From Allopseudospirillum japonicum (GTDB taxonomy: Bacteria; Pseudomonadota; Gammaproteobacteria; Pseudomonadales; Halomonadaceae), in contig NZ_FNYH01000006.1 of the NCBI RefSeq assembly GCF_900108915.1, positions 108,708 to 172,707 of the forward strand: a DNA stretch of 64,000 bases, read 5' to 3'. Below, piece after piece: positions 9,570 through 17,480 of the stretch (positions are counted from its first letter, which is position 1; each line of letters starts with the position of its first letter). The notes under the pieces are model-generated. The model worked only from the letters and a program-made list of their open reading frames with translations. It made no database searches and had not been told where the DNA came from. A program made the translations under genes and the position numbers.

Positions 9570-12296
9570 ATGTCCGAGCTTTTACAGCAAGAAATTCAGC
9601 ACTTACAACAACAAATCCGTATCAGCAAGCAAGCGGCCCCTCAGTGTTTACAAGCTTTTGTGGATGAAGCCGCCTTAACCCAAAGTTTAACCGCAGCCCT
9701 ATGGGCGGCTTGTCAGCCGGTATTGGCTTCCTTAAATGCCCCCTTTTATTGGCTGGTGCTGGGGGAAGACGCCTACTTATACGAGCGCCAGCACCAAAGG
9801 CTATGGTGTTTACCTATAAGTGTGGGTGATTTTTCCTTATTTAAGATAAGTGACGGCAAATCATTGCTAATAGAAAAGCCGTGTTGGCAGGGCCAAGCCT
9901 GGCAGTTACCCAGTGTAGAGGCCTTGGTTAGCTTTGCACAAACGCCAGAAAACCCAATGCGCCAGGGCAAGAATGCACGCTTATTTCATCGATACGACTG
10001 GCTAACGGTAGCAGGGGAAATTGATCTTGATGACAGCCAGCCTAGCCCGAGGGATAGTGATGATGATTATGGCTATTGCTTGGGAATGATAAGAATCACT
10101 TGGGATGCGCTATTAAGGCTAAGCCAGCAACAAGGGGGACGCCTGATTGCCAATACCCCAGATTTAACCCGCCAGTTGCACACACACTATCGTCCATCTA
10201 GCAACACCCCCAATGTAGCGGCTTTTGTACAGGGATTAAGGCAAGCTCCATGTGCATTGGTCCAGGCACAAGCTAGTGTGGCCTTCCGTGCTCTGGATGC
10301 AAGGAGCAGCCCTTTACCTGAGTTAGAGCCTGCTGATTTAACAGATCCTACAAAAGGTTTATGGGAGCTTTGGGGAACGTCCGCCGAGGAATTAGCTGCT
10401 TTAGGAGTGCGTGCACGCAATCCAACACAAGATGTGCAGGCTTGGCCAGTTGCGATTGACTTTGGGACGAGTAGCACTGTGGTGGCCTATCGCGAAGGGG
10501 GTAAAAAACGTTTACTGCGTGTTGGAGTCAAGGATTTTTATAGTCCAGTTCAGGCTGAGCATTTCGAAAATCCGACCTTGCTAGAAATTGTGGATTGGCA
10601 AGCCTTGTGTACGCCTTGGCAACAAGTGGCTTATCGTCCGCCGGTGCGTTGGGGAGATGTACGCGCCTCGCATGAGGCACTTGCAAGTTTACGTGATAAC
10701 GAAAACGAAGTGGGGGTTGTGGCCAGTATTTTGACCAGGTTAAAACACTGGGCTTTGCATCAAAGCGATCAAAATCTTGTTATTTTGCAAGATCGTGCAC
10801 GTCAGCAAGAGATTATCTTGCCTAAATTAACCTTGCGCAATCCAGTAAAAGGCCAAGCTTTAAGCGTAAGCGAACAGGACCCTTTTGATCCCATTGAGTT
10901 ATACGCTTACTTTTTGGGCTTAAGCATCAACTGGCGTCAGCGTGGGATTTTTCTGCAATATTATATGACCTTTCCGGTGGCTTATCCGCAGGTGGTGAAA
11001 GATAACATTTTGGCGTCTTTCCGCCGTGGTTTACAAAGGAGTTTGCCTGCTTCTTTGGTAAATCAACCCGCTTTTGATACCTTTTGTGTGCAAGAACGTG
11101 CGTCTGAACCGGCAGCCTTTGCCGTCGCTGCTTTGCCTTTCCATGGAATCGAGCCCACCCTAGAGGGCGTCAGTTATGCGGTCTTTGATTTTGGCGGGGG
11201 AACAACGGATTTTGATTTTGGTGTATACCGGGAGCCAACGCCAGAAGAGGAAGACCAAGGCTATGAATTTGTTTTCGAGCATTTTGGTGCAGCGGGGGAT
11301 AAGTTTCTTGGTGGTGAAAATCTATTAGAGCATTTGGCGTATTTGGTTTTCAAGGAGAATGAAGCCAGCCTGCGCCAAGAACAAATTGTGATCACTTGTC
11401 CTTTGGATGCAGAACCTTTTTTGGGTGCGGAAATGTTGATTGCATCTACGCAAACGGCACGAACCAATACCCAAGTATTAATAGGGCGTTTACGTGCTTT
11501 TTGGGAAGAAGGAAAGCAAAGCCAGCAAGGACTTGTGAAAGTAAAATTAGTAAAGCGTACAGGGGAATCCAAGCATCTAGAATTGGCTGTAGATTATGAA
11601 AAATTAGAAGCTTATTTGCAAAAACGCCTGTACGAGGGTGCTGAGAAGTTTTTGCTTGCGATGCAACAAGCTTGGTTAGATCAAGCGCATGAGCCCGAAA
11701 AAGTGCATGTGTTGCTCGCAGGTAATGCAAGCCGTTCGCGCTATTTGCTACCAGCATTTGCGCGTGCGCAAGAAAATTATCCAGCACTGCCAGAATTAAT
11801 ACTGCATGGTCCTATTACAACACAAGAAACCCAGCCGGATCAGGTCACCACGAAAACAGGAGTCGCTTTGGGGTTATTGGATTTGTGTCCTGGCGCTCGT
11901 ACCTTGGTGATTAATCATGCTTGTATACAAGCTGGTGGGGAAGCGCCCTTCCCTTATTATGTTGGGCGTATTAAGCGCAGATATTTTCAGCCTGTATTAA
12001 AACCGAATACGCCTTACCAACAATGGCAAGAAATTGGGATTGTGATCGATGATCATTTTGAGCTTGTGTATTCACGCTCACCCTTGGCGAACACGGGCCA
12101 CTTGCCGCAAGATGCTAATGAACTGCATTTTCTACCGCTGAATTTTTATCAAGCAGATCGTCAGCGTGTCTTTGCGCGTGCATTAACGCCGGACACCTTG
12201 GAAGTATGTAGCGCACTCAACCGAGAAGCTATCGAAGAAGATCACGCGCAAGCAAGAGCCCTTGCCAATTTGCAGCGCCTTACCTTACACAAATAA
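9570..12296 (+). CDS. Hsp70-fold ATPase, tandem paralogue with one N-terminal module
   Basis: 908 aa. The first about 235 residues are nearly identical to those of the upstream 1202-aa protein, including at DNA level; the second module is missing, and the Hsp70 core starts at about residue 295 (AIDFGTSSTVVAY), with FDFGGGTTDFDFG about 545 and VLLAGNASRSRYL about 713. The core is clearly more diverged from the paralogue than the N-terminus, which suggests later gene conversion of the 5' part. In the module the segment NPMRQGKNARLF resembles module 2 of the upstream gene while its surroundings resemble module 1, a mosaic. ATP-binding residues look intact. Two such proteins with different sensing parts could be alternative or paired subunits; that is inference. 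Confidence 0.8.
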   Translation: MSELLQQEIQHLQQQIRISKQAAPQCLQAFVDEAALTQSLTAALWAACQPVLASLNAPFYWLVLGEDAYLYERQHQRLWCLPISVGDFSLFKISDGKSLLIEKPCWQGQAWQLPSVEALVSFAQTPENPMRQGKNARLFHRYDWLTVAGEIDLDDSQPSPRDSDDDYGYCLGMIRITWDALLRLSQQQGGRLIANTPDLTRQLHTHYRPSSNTPNVAAFVQGLRQAPCALVQAQASVAFRALDARSSPLPELEPADLTDPTKGLWELWGTSAEELAALGVRARNPTQDVQAWPVAIDFGTSSTVVAYREGGKKRLLRVGVKDFYSPVQAEHFENPTLLEIVDWQALCTPWQQVAYRPPVRWGDVRASHEALASLRDNENEVGVVASILTRLKHWALHQSDQNLVILQDRARQQEIILPKLTLRNPVKGQALSVSEQDPFDPIELYAYFLGLSINWRQRGIFLQYYMTFPVAYPQVVKDNILASFRRGLQRSLPASLVNQPAFDTFCVQERASEPAAFAVAALPFHGIEPTLEGVSYAVFDFGGGTTDFDFGVYREPTPEEEDQGYEFVFEHFGAAGDKFLGGENLLEHLAYLVFKENEASLRQEQIVITCPLDAEPFLGAEMLIASTQTARTNTQVLIGRLRAFWEEGKQSQQGLVKVKLVKRTGESKHLELAVDYEKLEAYLQKRLYEGAEKFLLAMQQAWLDQAHEPEKVHVLLAGNASRSRYLLPAFARAQENYPALPELILHGPITTQETQPDQVTTKTGVALGLLDLCPGARTLVINHACIQAGGEAPFPYYVGRIKRRYFQPVLKPNTPYQQWQEIGIVIDDHFELVYSRSPLANTGHLPQDANELHFLPLNFYQADRQRVFARALTPDTLEVCSALNREAIEEDHAQARALANLQRLTLHK

Positions 12297-12608
12297 TATA
12301 CTTGGCTGTGAATCGGGGATGTTTTTTAAGCATCCCGAAAAGTACCCACTGAAAGCAAAGCTATAAGTGAGAAAGGCTTGGTTTGGTGGCTTATCAGGCA
12401 AGTCTTTCGCCTTCCCCTTAGCCAAGAAGGGGATTTGTAGATTTTAAAAGTTTCTTCCCCTTAGTACGTGCAAAAACATACCTTTCACTTATTCTTTTTT
12501 TAATAGCAATTAAAGAAAGTTAAAAGAGGGGGGATAGGATAGCTGGATGCAGGTTTTTTAGACGCACTATTTAATTTACGTAAAATGTATTACGTAATAG
12601 ATGGCAAA
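12297..12608. other. Intergenic region between the cassette and yidD
   Basis: No gene seen. It holds a weak GGGATG/CATCCC hairpin at 12316-12336 and a CCCCTT/AAGGGG inverted repeat near 12416-12434, either of which could end the cassette transcript, and two TACGTA-centred palindromes at 12575-12584 and 12590-12597 of unknown meaning. Confidence 0.5.
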
Positions 12609-12636
12609 TTAAAAAACCGCCTAGGCTTAAGGCGGT
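12609..12636 (-). terminator. Rho-independent terminator of the zur-znu-hisI-yidD block
   Basis: ACCGCCT (12616-12622) pairs with AGGCGGT (12630-12636); on the minus strand the stem is followed by TTTTTT. It sits 9 bases beyond the yidD stop. Confidence 0.8.
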
Positions 12637-12644
12637 ACAAGACT

Positions 12645-12923
12645 TTAAGGTTGTTGAGAAATATCGACACAGCAAGATTTTTTAGGTACCGGATCATAAC
12701 CACCAGGGCTCCAAGGATGACAACGTAAAATACGTTTGATTCCTAAATATAACCCTTTGATCGCACCTTGTTCCTGTAAGGCTTCTAGCATATACGCTGA
12801 ACAGCTTGGTTCAAAACGGCAATGACTCGCCATCATAGGACTAATGGCATAGCGATAAAATTTCACCAGTAGCGAAAGCAAAAAAACAAAGGCGTTATTT
12901 ATGGCCGTATAAAGTTTTTGCAT
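12645..12923 (-). CDS. yidD: Membrane protein insertion efficiency factor YidD
   Basis: 92 aa. Family hallmarks are the N-terminal hydrophobic amphipathic stretch followed by [15 protein letters not shown] and the [12 protein letters not shown] motif. YidD assists YidC/Sec-dependent membrane insertion at the inner face of the cytoplasmic membrane. Start is the ATG at 12923 with GAGG upstream; a TTG one codon earlier is unlikely. It overlaps the end of hisI by 29 bases and so is translationally coupled to it. YidD normally sits beside rnpA in the replication-origin region, so this placement at the end of a zinc operon is unusual. Confidence 0.92.
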   Translation of the reverse strand: MQKLYTAINNAFVFLLSLLVKFYRYAISPMMASHCRFEPSCSAYMLEALQEQGAIKGLYLGIKRILRCHPWSPGGYDPVPKKSCCVDISQQP

Positions 12924-13338
12924 CAATTAAAACCTCGCCTTGCGTATGAATGTGCTGGTGTTGCGTATCAACTTGATGAAAAAAGCAATGTCTACGTCCT
13001 GTATGACAAGCAGGCCCGATTTGATCCACTTGCAATAAAAGCGCATCACCATCACAATCAATGGCCATACTCATTAAAGTTTGCATTTGCCCTGAGGTTT
13101 CACCTTTACGCCATAGTTGCTGGCGCGAACGTGACCAGTAGCACACACGCCCTTCTGCTAACGTTGCTTGAATCGCGGCTAAGTTCATCCAAGCTAACAT
13201 TAAAACTTCACCCGTATCATGCTGTTGAGCAATCGCTGCAATTAAACCTTCTTGATTAAAATTCAGCTTGGGTAAGGTTTCTGCTAAATCCAAAGGTTGT
13301 TGTTGATATTCTTGTGCTTTCCAGAAAGTTTTACTCAT
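12895..13338 (-). CDS. hisI: Phosphoribosyl-AMP cyclohydrolase HisI
   Basis: 147 aa, single-domain HisI (not fused to HisE). It opens the adenine ring of phosphoribosyl-AMP in histidine synthesis. Visible motifs are [25 protein letters not shown], the metal site [11 protein letters not shown] and [13 protein letters not shown], whose Cys residues bind the catalytic zinc. The start overlaps the znuB stop by 8 bases, and yidD overlaps its end, so it belongs to the zinc-uptake operon rather than a his operon. Zur regulons are known to carry spare copies of zinc enzymes, which makes this a candidate low-zinc backup; whether another hisI exists elsewhere cannot be seen here. Confidence 0.93.
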   Translation of the reverse strand: MSKTFWKAQEYQQQPLDLAETLPKLNFNQEGLIAAIAQQHDTGEVLMLAWMNLAAIQATLAEGRVCYWSRSRQQLWRKGETSGQMQTLMSMAIDCDGDALLLQVDQIGPACHTGRRHCFFHQVDTQHQHIHTQGEVLIDAKTLYGHK

Positions 13339-14200
13339 GGGAATTGATTTCTTGCTCAGGCGCCCGTGCGGAAGAAACTCCCGACCAGCGTGGTTTTAAG
13401 TAATTGATAAAAGAAGAGACCAGATACACAATCCCTGCCAGCACGACCATACTTGCGCCAGCGGGAAGATCGTATTCATAGGATACCACTAATCCGCCAC
13501 TGGTGAAGAGCATCCCTAATAAACTTGCCCCCAACATCATATGTACCAAACGCCCTGCATATTGAGAAGCAATTGCCGCTGGCAGAGTCAGCAAAGCAAT
13601 GACTAAAATGAGGCCAACCACTTGGATTAGTAAAACAACCGTGACTGCAACCATGCACAAAAGTAGCATATAGAAAAAAGCGACTGAAATACCACGTAAA
13701 TGAGCGAATTCTTCATCTAGGCATAAGGCTTGGAAGATGGGATAAAAAATAATGACAAGCAATAATATGATGACATCAGCAACTGCCATCCATATAAGCT
13801 GCTGTTCAGTCACCATTAAAATATTACCAAAAAGATAACTCATCAAATCCACGTTATAGCCTGGCGTTTGACTAATAAACAGCACGCCCGTTGCCATACC
13901 TAAAGCAAATAAAGCACCTGTTAAAGTATCTTCTTGATGTTTGTATTTTAGACTGACCCATCCAATCAGTAAGGCAGCCAAAATGGCGCTAATCAGTGCG
14001 CCAGATAAGGGATTTACACCAAGATAATAAGCGAATCCCATGCCACCAAGAACCGTATGTGCAATACTGCCTGCCAGATAGCCAATACGCTTTACAACGA
14101 CATAAGACCCCATGACGCCACATCCTAAGCTCGCTAGCCAGCCAGCCAATAAGGCGTATAGTAAAAAATTTTGTTGCCCTAAAGCATCAAAAAAAGCCAT
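13331..14200 (-). CDS. znuB: Zinc ABC transporter permease ZnuB
   Basis: 289 aa, about eight hydrophobic segments, of the ABC-3 (ZnuB/MntB) permease family. It forms the inner-membrane channel for zinc delivered by ZnuA. The family signature region SYVVVKRIGYLAGSIAHTVLGG is near residues 32-54. It starts 15 bases after znuC and overlaps hisI by 8 bases. Zinc rather than manganese is supported by the Zur gene and His-rich ZnuA in the same cluster. Confidence 0.92.
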   Translation of the reverse strand: MAFFDALGQQNFLLYALLAGWLASLGCGVMGSYVVVKRIGYLAGSIAHTVLGGMGFAYYLGVNPLSGALISAILAALLIGWVSLKYKHQEDTLTGALFALGMATGVLFISQTPGYNVDLMSYLFGNILMVTEQQLIWMAVADVIILLLVIIFYPIFQALCLDEEFAHLRGISVAFFYMLLLCMVAVTVVLLIQVVGLILVIALLTLPAAIASQYAGRLVHMMLGASLLGMLFTSGGLVVSYEYDLPAGASMVVLAGIVYLVSSFINYLKPRWSGVSSARAPEQEINSHE

Positions 14201-14215
14201 GACAAGGATATCCTT

Positions 14216-14974
14216 TTATGCCGAATTTTGTGGAAGATAATCTAAAGGCTGACCATACATATGACTAATAAGCTCAGGGGTAATTTGCGTATTTTCATGA
14301 CAATGTAGTGTACGATTTACACAAGCGACTCGGGTTGCATAATCATGAATTAAGCGCACATTATGACAAATCACTAAGATACAAATCTCTTGATTAATCT
14401 GTTGTAAATAATCAAATAATTCACGCTCCATATGTGCATCTATACTAGCAGTTGGCTCATCCAATAAGAGCAACTTTGGCTGAGTGACTAAGGCGCGTGC
14501 AAGTAAAACCCTTTGTAATTGACCACCTGATAAATTTTGAATGGAACGCTCTGCTAGATGGGCAATGTCTGTTTGTTGCATGACCTCTTTTGCTAACATA
14601 AGATCTCGTTCAGAATAACGTCGCCACCAACGTTTGGGCGAACACCAAGCACGCCAACCTTGTAATGCTTGTAAACGTCCCATGAGGACTACTTCTTGTA
14701 CGCTAATCGGCAAACTCCGTGGAAAATGCATACTTTGCGGCATATAACCTATCTGGGTATTTTGTGGTGCTGGTTGACCATAGAGATGAATTTGCCCTGC
14801 TTGTTGAGGCAACAACCCTAAAATAAGTTTAAACAGGGTACTTTTGCCGCCACCGTTTGGGCCGACAAGGGCGATAAATTCATTTTGTTGTACCTGTAAA
14901 TTCACCTGGTGCAGTACGGGAGGGCTTTTAGGGGTATAGCGATAGGTTAAATTGCGAATATCAAGCGCAAGCAC
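14216..14974 (-). CDS. znuC: Zinc ABC transporter ATPase ZnuC
   Basis: 252 aa. ABC motifs: Walker A GPNGGGKST, signature LSGGQLQRVLLARAL, Walker B LLLLDEPTASID. The GTG at 14974 is preferred because AGGAGG lies 7 bases upstream; a TTG at 15004 would give 10 more residues and lacks a site. It energises zinc import through ZnuB. A terminator-like hairpin separates it from znuA, so its expression may be lower than that of the binding protein. Confidence 0.93.
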   Translation of the reverse strand: MLALDIRNLTYRYTPKSPPVLHQVNLQVQQNEFIALVGPNGGGKSTLFKLILGLLPQQAGQIHLYGQPAPQNTQIGYMPQSMHFPRSLPISVQEVVLMGRLQALQGWRAWCSPKRWWRRYSERDLMLAKEVMQQTDIAHLAERSIQNLSGGQLQRVLLARALVTQPKLLLLDEPTASIDAHMERELFDYLQQINQEICILVICHNVRLIHDYATRVACVNRTLHCHENTQITPELISHMYGQPLDYLPQNSA

Positions 14975-14999
14975 TTGTTTGCCTCCTGTTGATATCAAA

Positions 15000-15030
15000 G
15001 ACAAAACAGCCTAGCGTCTTGCTAGGCTGC
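15000..15030 (-). terminator. Terminator/attenuator hairpin between znuA and znuC
   Basis: CAGCCTAGC (15007-15015) pairs with GCTAGGCTG (15021-15029); on the minus strand it is followed by TTTTG. A perfect 9-bp stem just after znuA and before znuC is suited to making znuA more abundant than the membrane parts. Confidence 0.7.
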
Positions 15031-15059
15031 TTAAGGGAGATTATGAATGGATCTTTGGT

Positions 15060-16031
15060 TTATTCATGGCGTGTTGCTAATGCTCTCGCAATCGCTTGCG
15101 ATGCATCACGCATCATTTGCATATAATCACTGGCTAAAGGATCTAGAGTGACCACTTCGGCTTGTAGTTCTTTGGCAATACGTTGCGCCAAGTGTTGGCT
15201 AAATTGTTGTTGTACAAAAATCACTTTAATATTTTCTGCCTTGGCGGCTTCAATAATATCAGCGAGTTGGCGTGCGCTGGGTTCTTTGCCCTCAAACTCA
15301 ATCGGCCACTGTTTTAACTGATAACGATCAGCAAAATAGCCCCAAGCGGGATGAAATACCATAAAAGCTTGGCCTTGGTAGGCTTGCAAACTTTGTGCAA
15401 TTTCTTGATCTAATTGCTGTAACTCTTCGATAAAAGCTTGAGCCTGCTGCTGATATTTTTGTTGATTTTCAGGGTCTTGTGCTGATAATGCTTGTGCAAT
15501 CGTTTTGACTTGCTGTTGCACACCTACCGGATCAGTCCAGATATGTGGGTCTTGACCTGTGTGTGCTTCTTCTGCATGCTTTTGGTCATGGTCATGGTCA
15601 TGGTCATGGTCATGGTCATGGTCATGGTCATGGTCATGGTCGTCTTCTTCGTGATGATTATGCGCTTCTAAGGTTCTGAGTGTTAAACCTTCACGTGTAT
15701 CCACAATGCGCATTTCTGGGAAATTCGCCGCCAGCTTTGGCAACCATACGGTCTCAAAAGGGACTCCCACACTAAAATAAATTTGTGCTTTGGCAACTTC
15801 TGCCATTTGTTTCGGCGTGGGTTCATAGGTTGCGGGGCTGTGACCTGGTTGCACCATCACATGAATGTTTGCCTCTTCCCCCATCACCTCTTGGACAAAG
15901 TATTTTTGTGGCAAGACACTGACCATTACCTGAGGCATTGCTAAGGCGTGCCCTGCCCAAACACTGGCACTCATACTCAAAGCAAGGGTTAGAGGTTTTA
16001 AAGCATTAGGAGCAGATAAAGCAAATTTCAC
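15060..16031 (-). CDS. znuA: Periplasmic zinc-binding protein ZnuA
   Basis: 323 aa with an N-terminal signal peptide (cleavage probably after GHALA). Cluster 9 solute-binding protein: GHSPATYEPTPKQM provides the first His ligand and GQDPHIWTDP the second, and HPAWGYFADRY the third. Between them a disordered loop (about residues 124-160) contains a run of about nine His-Asp pairs, a zinc-collecting loop typical of ZnuA. The run is encoded by a 6-bp tandem repeat. Start is GTG with AAAAGGAAA upstream. It feeds zinc to ZnuB/ZnuC. Confidence 0.94.
   Translation of the reverse strand: MKFALSAPNALKPLTLALSMSASVWAGHALAMPQVMVSVLPQKYFVQEVMGEEANIHVMVQPGHSPATYEPTPKQMAEVAKAQIYFSVGVPFETVWLPKLAANFPEMRIVDTREGLTLRTLEAHNHHEEDDHDHDHDHDHDHDHDHDHDQKHAEEAHTGQDPHIWTDPVGVQQQVKTIAQALSAQDPENQQKYQQQAQAFIEELQQLDQEIAQSLQAYQGQAFMVFHPAWGYFADRYQLKQWPIEFEGKEPSARQLADIIEAAKAENIKVIFVQQQFSQHLAQRIAKELQAEVVTLDPLASDYMQMMRDASQAIARALATRHE
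15584..15637 (-). repeat. Hexanucleotide microsatellite in znuA
   Basis: Nine perfect GGTCAT units (plus-strand reading) followed by a GGTCGT variant. Each unit adds one His-Asp pair to the zinc-binding loop, so slippage would change loop length without shifting the frame. Confidence 0.9.
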
Positions 16032-16087
16032 GTGGTTTTTCCTTTTTTAAGAAAAGTTGTAAATAGGTATTACCTGCTCCCAACAAA

Positions 16088-17422
16088 CTAACGCAGAAAC
16101 TGCAAACGCTGGCCTTGAGCAGGGGCTAATCCTTGGGTTTGGCTCCAAGCAAGCTGGCCATTGACCCAAGTGGCTTCAATACGCGATTGAAATGTTTGCC
16201 CAGCAAAGGGGGTCCATGCACATTTATAGTGGCAATTTTCGTGGGTAATCGGGCTGTTTGCGTTCAAATCGACTAATACAAGATCAGCAAAATAACCCTC
16301 ACGAAGATAACCACGCGCCTGTACCTGAAAACGCTCTGCTACGGCGTGTGAAGTTTTTTGTACGATTTTTTCTAAACTGAGGCGTCCAGCATGATAATGT
16401 TCAAATAGACTTGGTAAAGCATGTTCCACCAGTGGTAAACCCGAAGGCGCTTTGAAATAAGTATGTTGCTTTTCTTCCCAAGTATGAGGCGCATGATCTG
16501 TTGCAATCACATCAATCCGATCTTCGACTACAGCTTGCAGCAAAGCCGCTTGATCCGCAGCGGTTTTAATCGAAGGATTACATTTAATTAAGGCGCCTAG
16601 AGTGGCGTAATCTTCTTCATTAAAGAAAAGATGATGCACGCAGGCCTCGGCAGTAATTTGCTTATTGGCGATTGGGCCAGCTGTAAATAAGGCTAACTCG
16701 CGTGCGGTTGTAAGGTGCAATACATGGAGTTGTGTCCCTTGCTTACGTGCTAAATCGACTGCAAAAGACGAAGATTTCCAGCAAGCCTCTTCCGAACGAA
16801 TCTTGGCATGGTATGCCATAGGTACATCTTCGCCGTATTTCGCTCGATATTCAGCTTCTAATGCATGAATACTCGGAGTATCTTCACAATGAGTTACCAC
16901 CAAAGTAGGTGCATGTGCAAAGATTTCCTCTAATACTCTGGGATCATCTACTAGCATATTCCCAGTCGAGGCGCCCATAAATACCTTGATACCACAAGCC
17001 GTTTTTGGATCTAGACTTTTAATTTGCTCTAGATTGTCATTACTAGCACCTAGATAAAACGCATAGTTAGCATGGGCACGGCCTTGGGCACGCTGATATT
17101 TATCTTCCAAAGCTTGCGCATTAATCGTTAAGGGATTGACGTTGGGCATTTCCATAAAAGAGGTAATACCACCACGGACGGCAGCCGCTGATTCTGTTGC
17201 CATATCTCCCTTATGAGTCAAACCCGGCTCACGAAAGTGTACCTGATCGTCAATCATGCCAGGGAGCAAGTAACGGCCTTGAGCATCTAGAGTTTGTTTG
17301 CAGGCTGCTTGACTTAAATCTGGCGCTATTGCAGCGATACGCTCCCCTTGAATGGCCACATCTAATACTTGAATGCATCCTTCATTCACAACCTGTGCCT
17401 GACTAATCACCATATCATACAT
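16088..17422 (-). CDS. pyrC: Dihydroorotase (amidohydrolase), variant with Gln in the first metal motif
   Basis: 444 aa from the ATG at 17422 (GAGGGTAAT upstream); a GTG at 17515 would run back into the zur end. It interconverts carbamoyl-aspartate and dihydroorotate in pyrimidine synthesis. Amidohydrolase features: DDQVHFREPGLTHKGD (the usual DxHxH becomes DDQVH), a conserved KVFMGASTGNMLVDD carrying the Lys that is carbamylated in relatives, VVTHCED, LHVLHLT and ATDHAPHTWEEK. The DDQVHFREPG form is what I associate with Bacteroidetes-type dihydroorotases, so transfer is likely. It follows zur and precedes znuA; Zur-controlled spare dihydroorotases are known. A role as a low-zinc backup is inferred. 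An allantoinase-like activity is the main alternative. Confidence 0.85.
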   Translation of the reverse strand: MYDMVISQAQVVNEGCIQVLDVAIQGERIAAIAPDLSQAACKQTLDAQGRYLLPGMIDDQVHFREPGLTHKGDMATESAAAVRGGITSFMEMPNVNPLTINAQALEDKYQRAQGRAHANYAFYLGASNDNLEQIKSLDPKTACGIKVFMGASTGNMLVDDPRVLEEIFAHAPTLVVTHCEDTPSIHALEAEYRAKYGEDVPMAYHAKIRSEEACWKSSSFAVDLARKQGTQLHVLHLTTARELALFTAGPIANKQITAEACVHHLFFNEEDYATLGALIKCNPSIKTAADQAALLQAVVEDRIDVIATDHAPHTWEEKQHTYFKAPSGLPLVEHALPSLFEHYHAGRLSLEKIVQKTSHAVAERFQVQARGYLREGYFADLVLVDLNANSPITHENCHYKCAWTPFAGQTFQSRIEATWVNGQLAWSQTQGLAPAQGQRLQFLR

Positions 17423-17442
17423 GATATTACCCTCAGATGTTT

Positions 17443-17462
17443 TTATGTTATAACATAACAAA
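17443..17462 (-). promoter_or_regulatory. Candidate Zur operator before the dihydroorotase-znu operon
   Basis: TGTTATAACATAACA (17446-17460) differs at one position from the gammaproteobacterial Zur core TGTTATAWTATAACA; it also contains a perfect 16-bp palindrome at 17443-17458. It lies 20-40 bases upstream of the dihydroorotase start, as expected for a repressor site at a promoter. Confidence 0.7.
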
Positions 17463-17480
17463 AATATCGCCAACTTAAAT

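Noticed and set aside
12575..12597. Two TACGTA-centred palindromes as a possible attachment site
   Set aside because: No integrase nearby and no second copy seen.
12918..13259. 113-codon plus-strand frame across hisI
   Set aside because: Shadow of hisI, which has clear motifs on the other strand.
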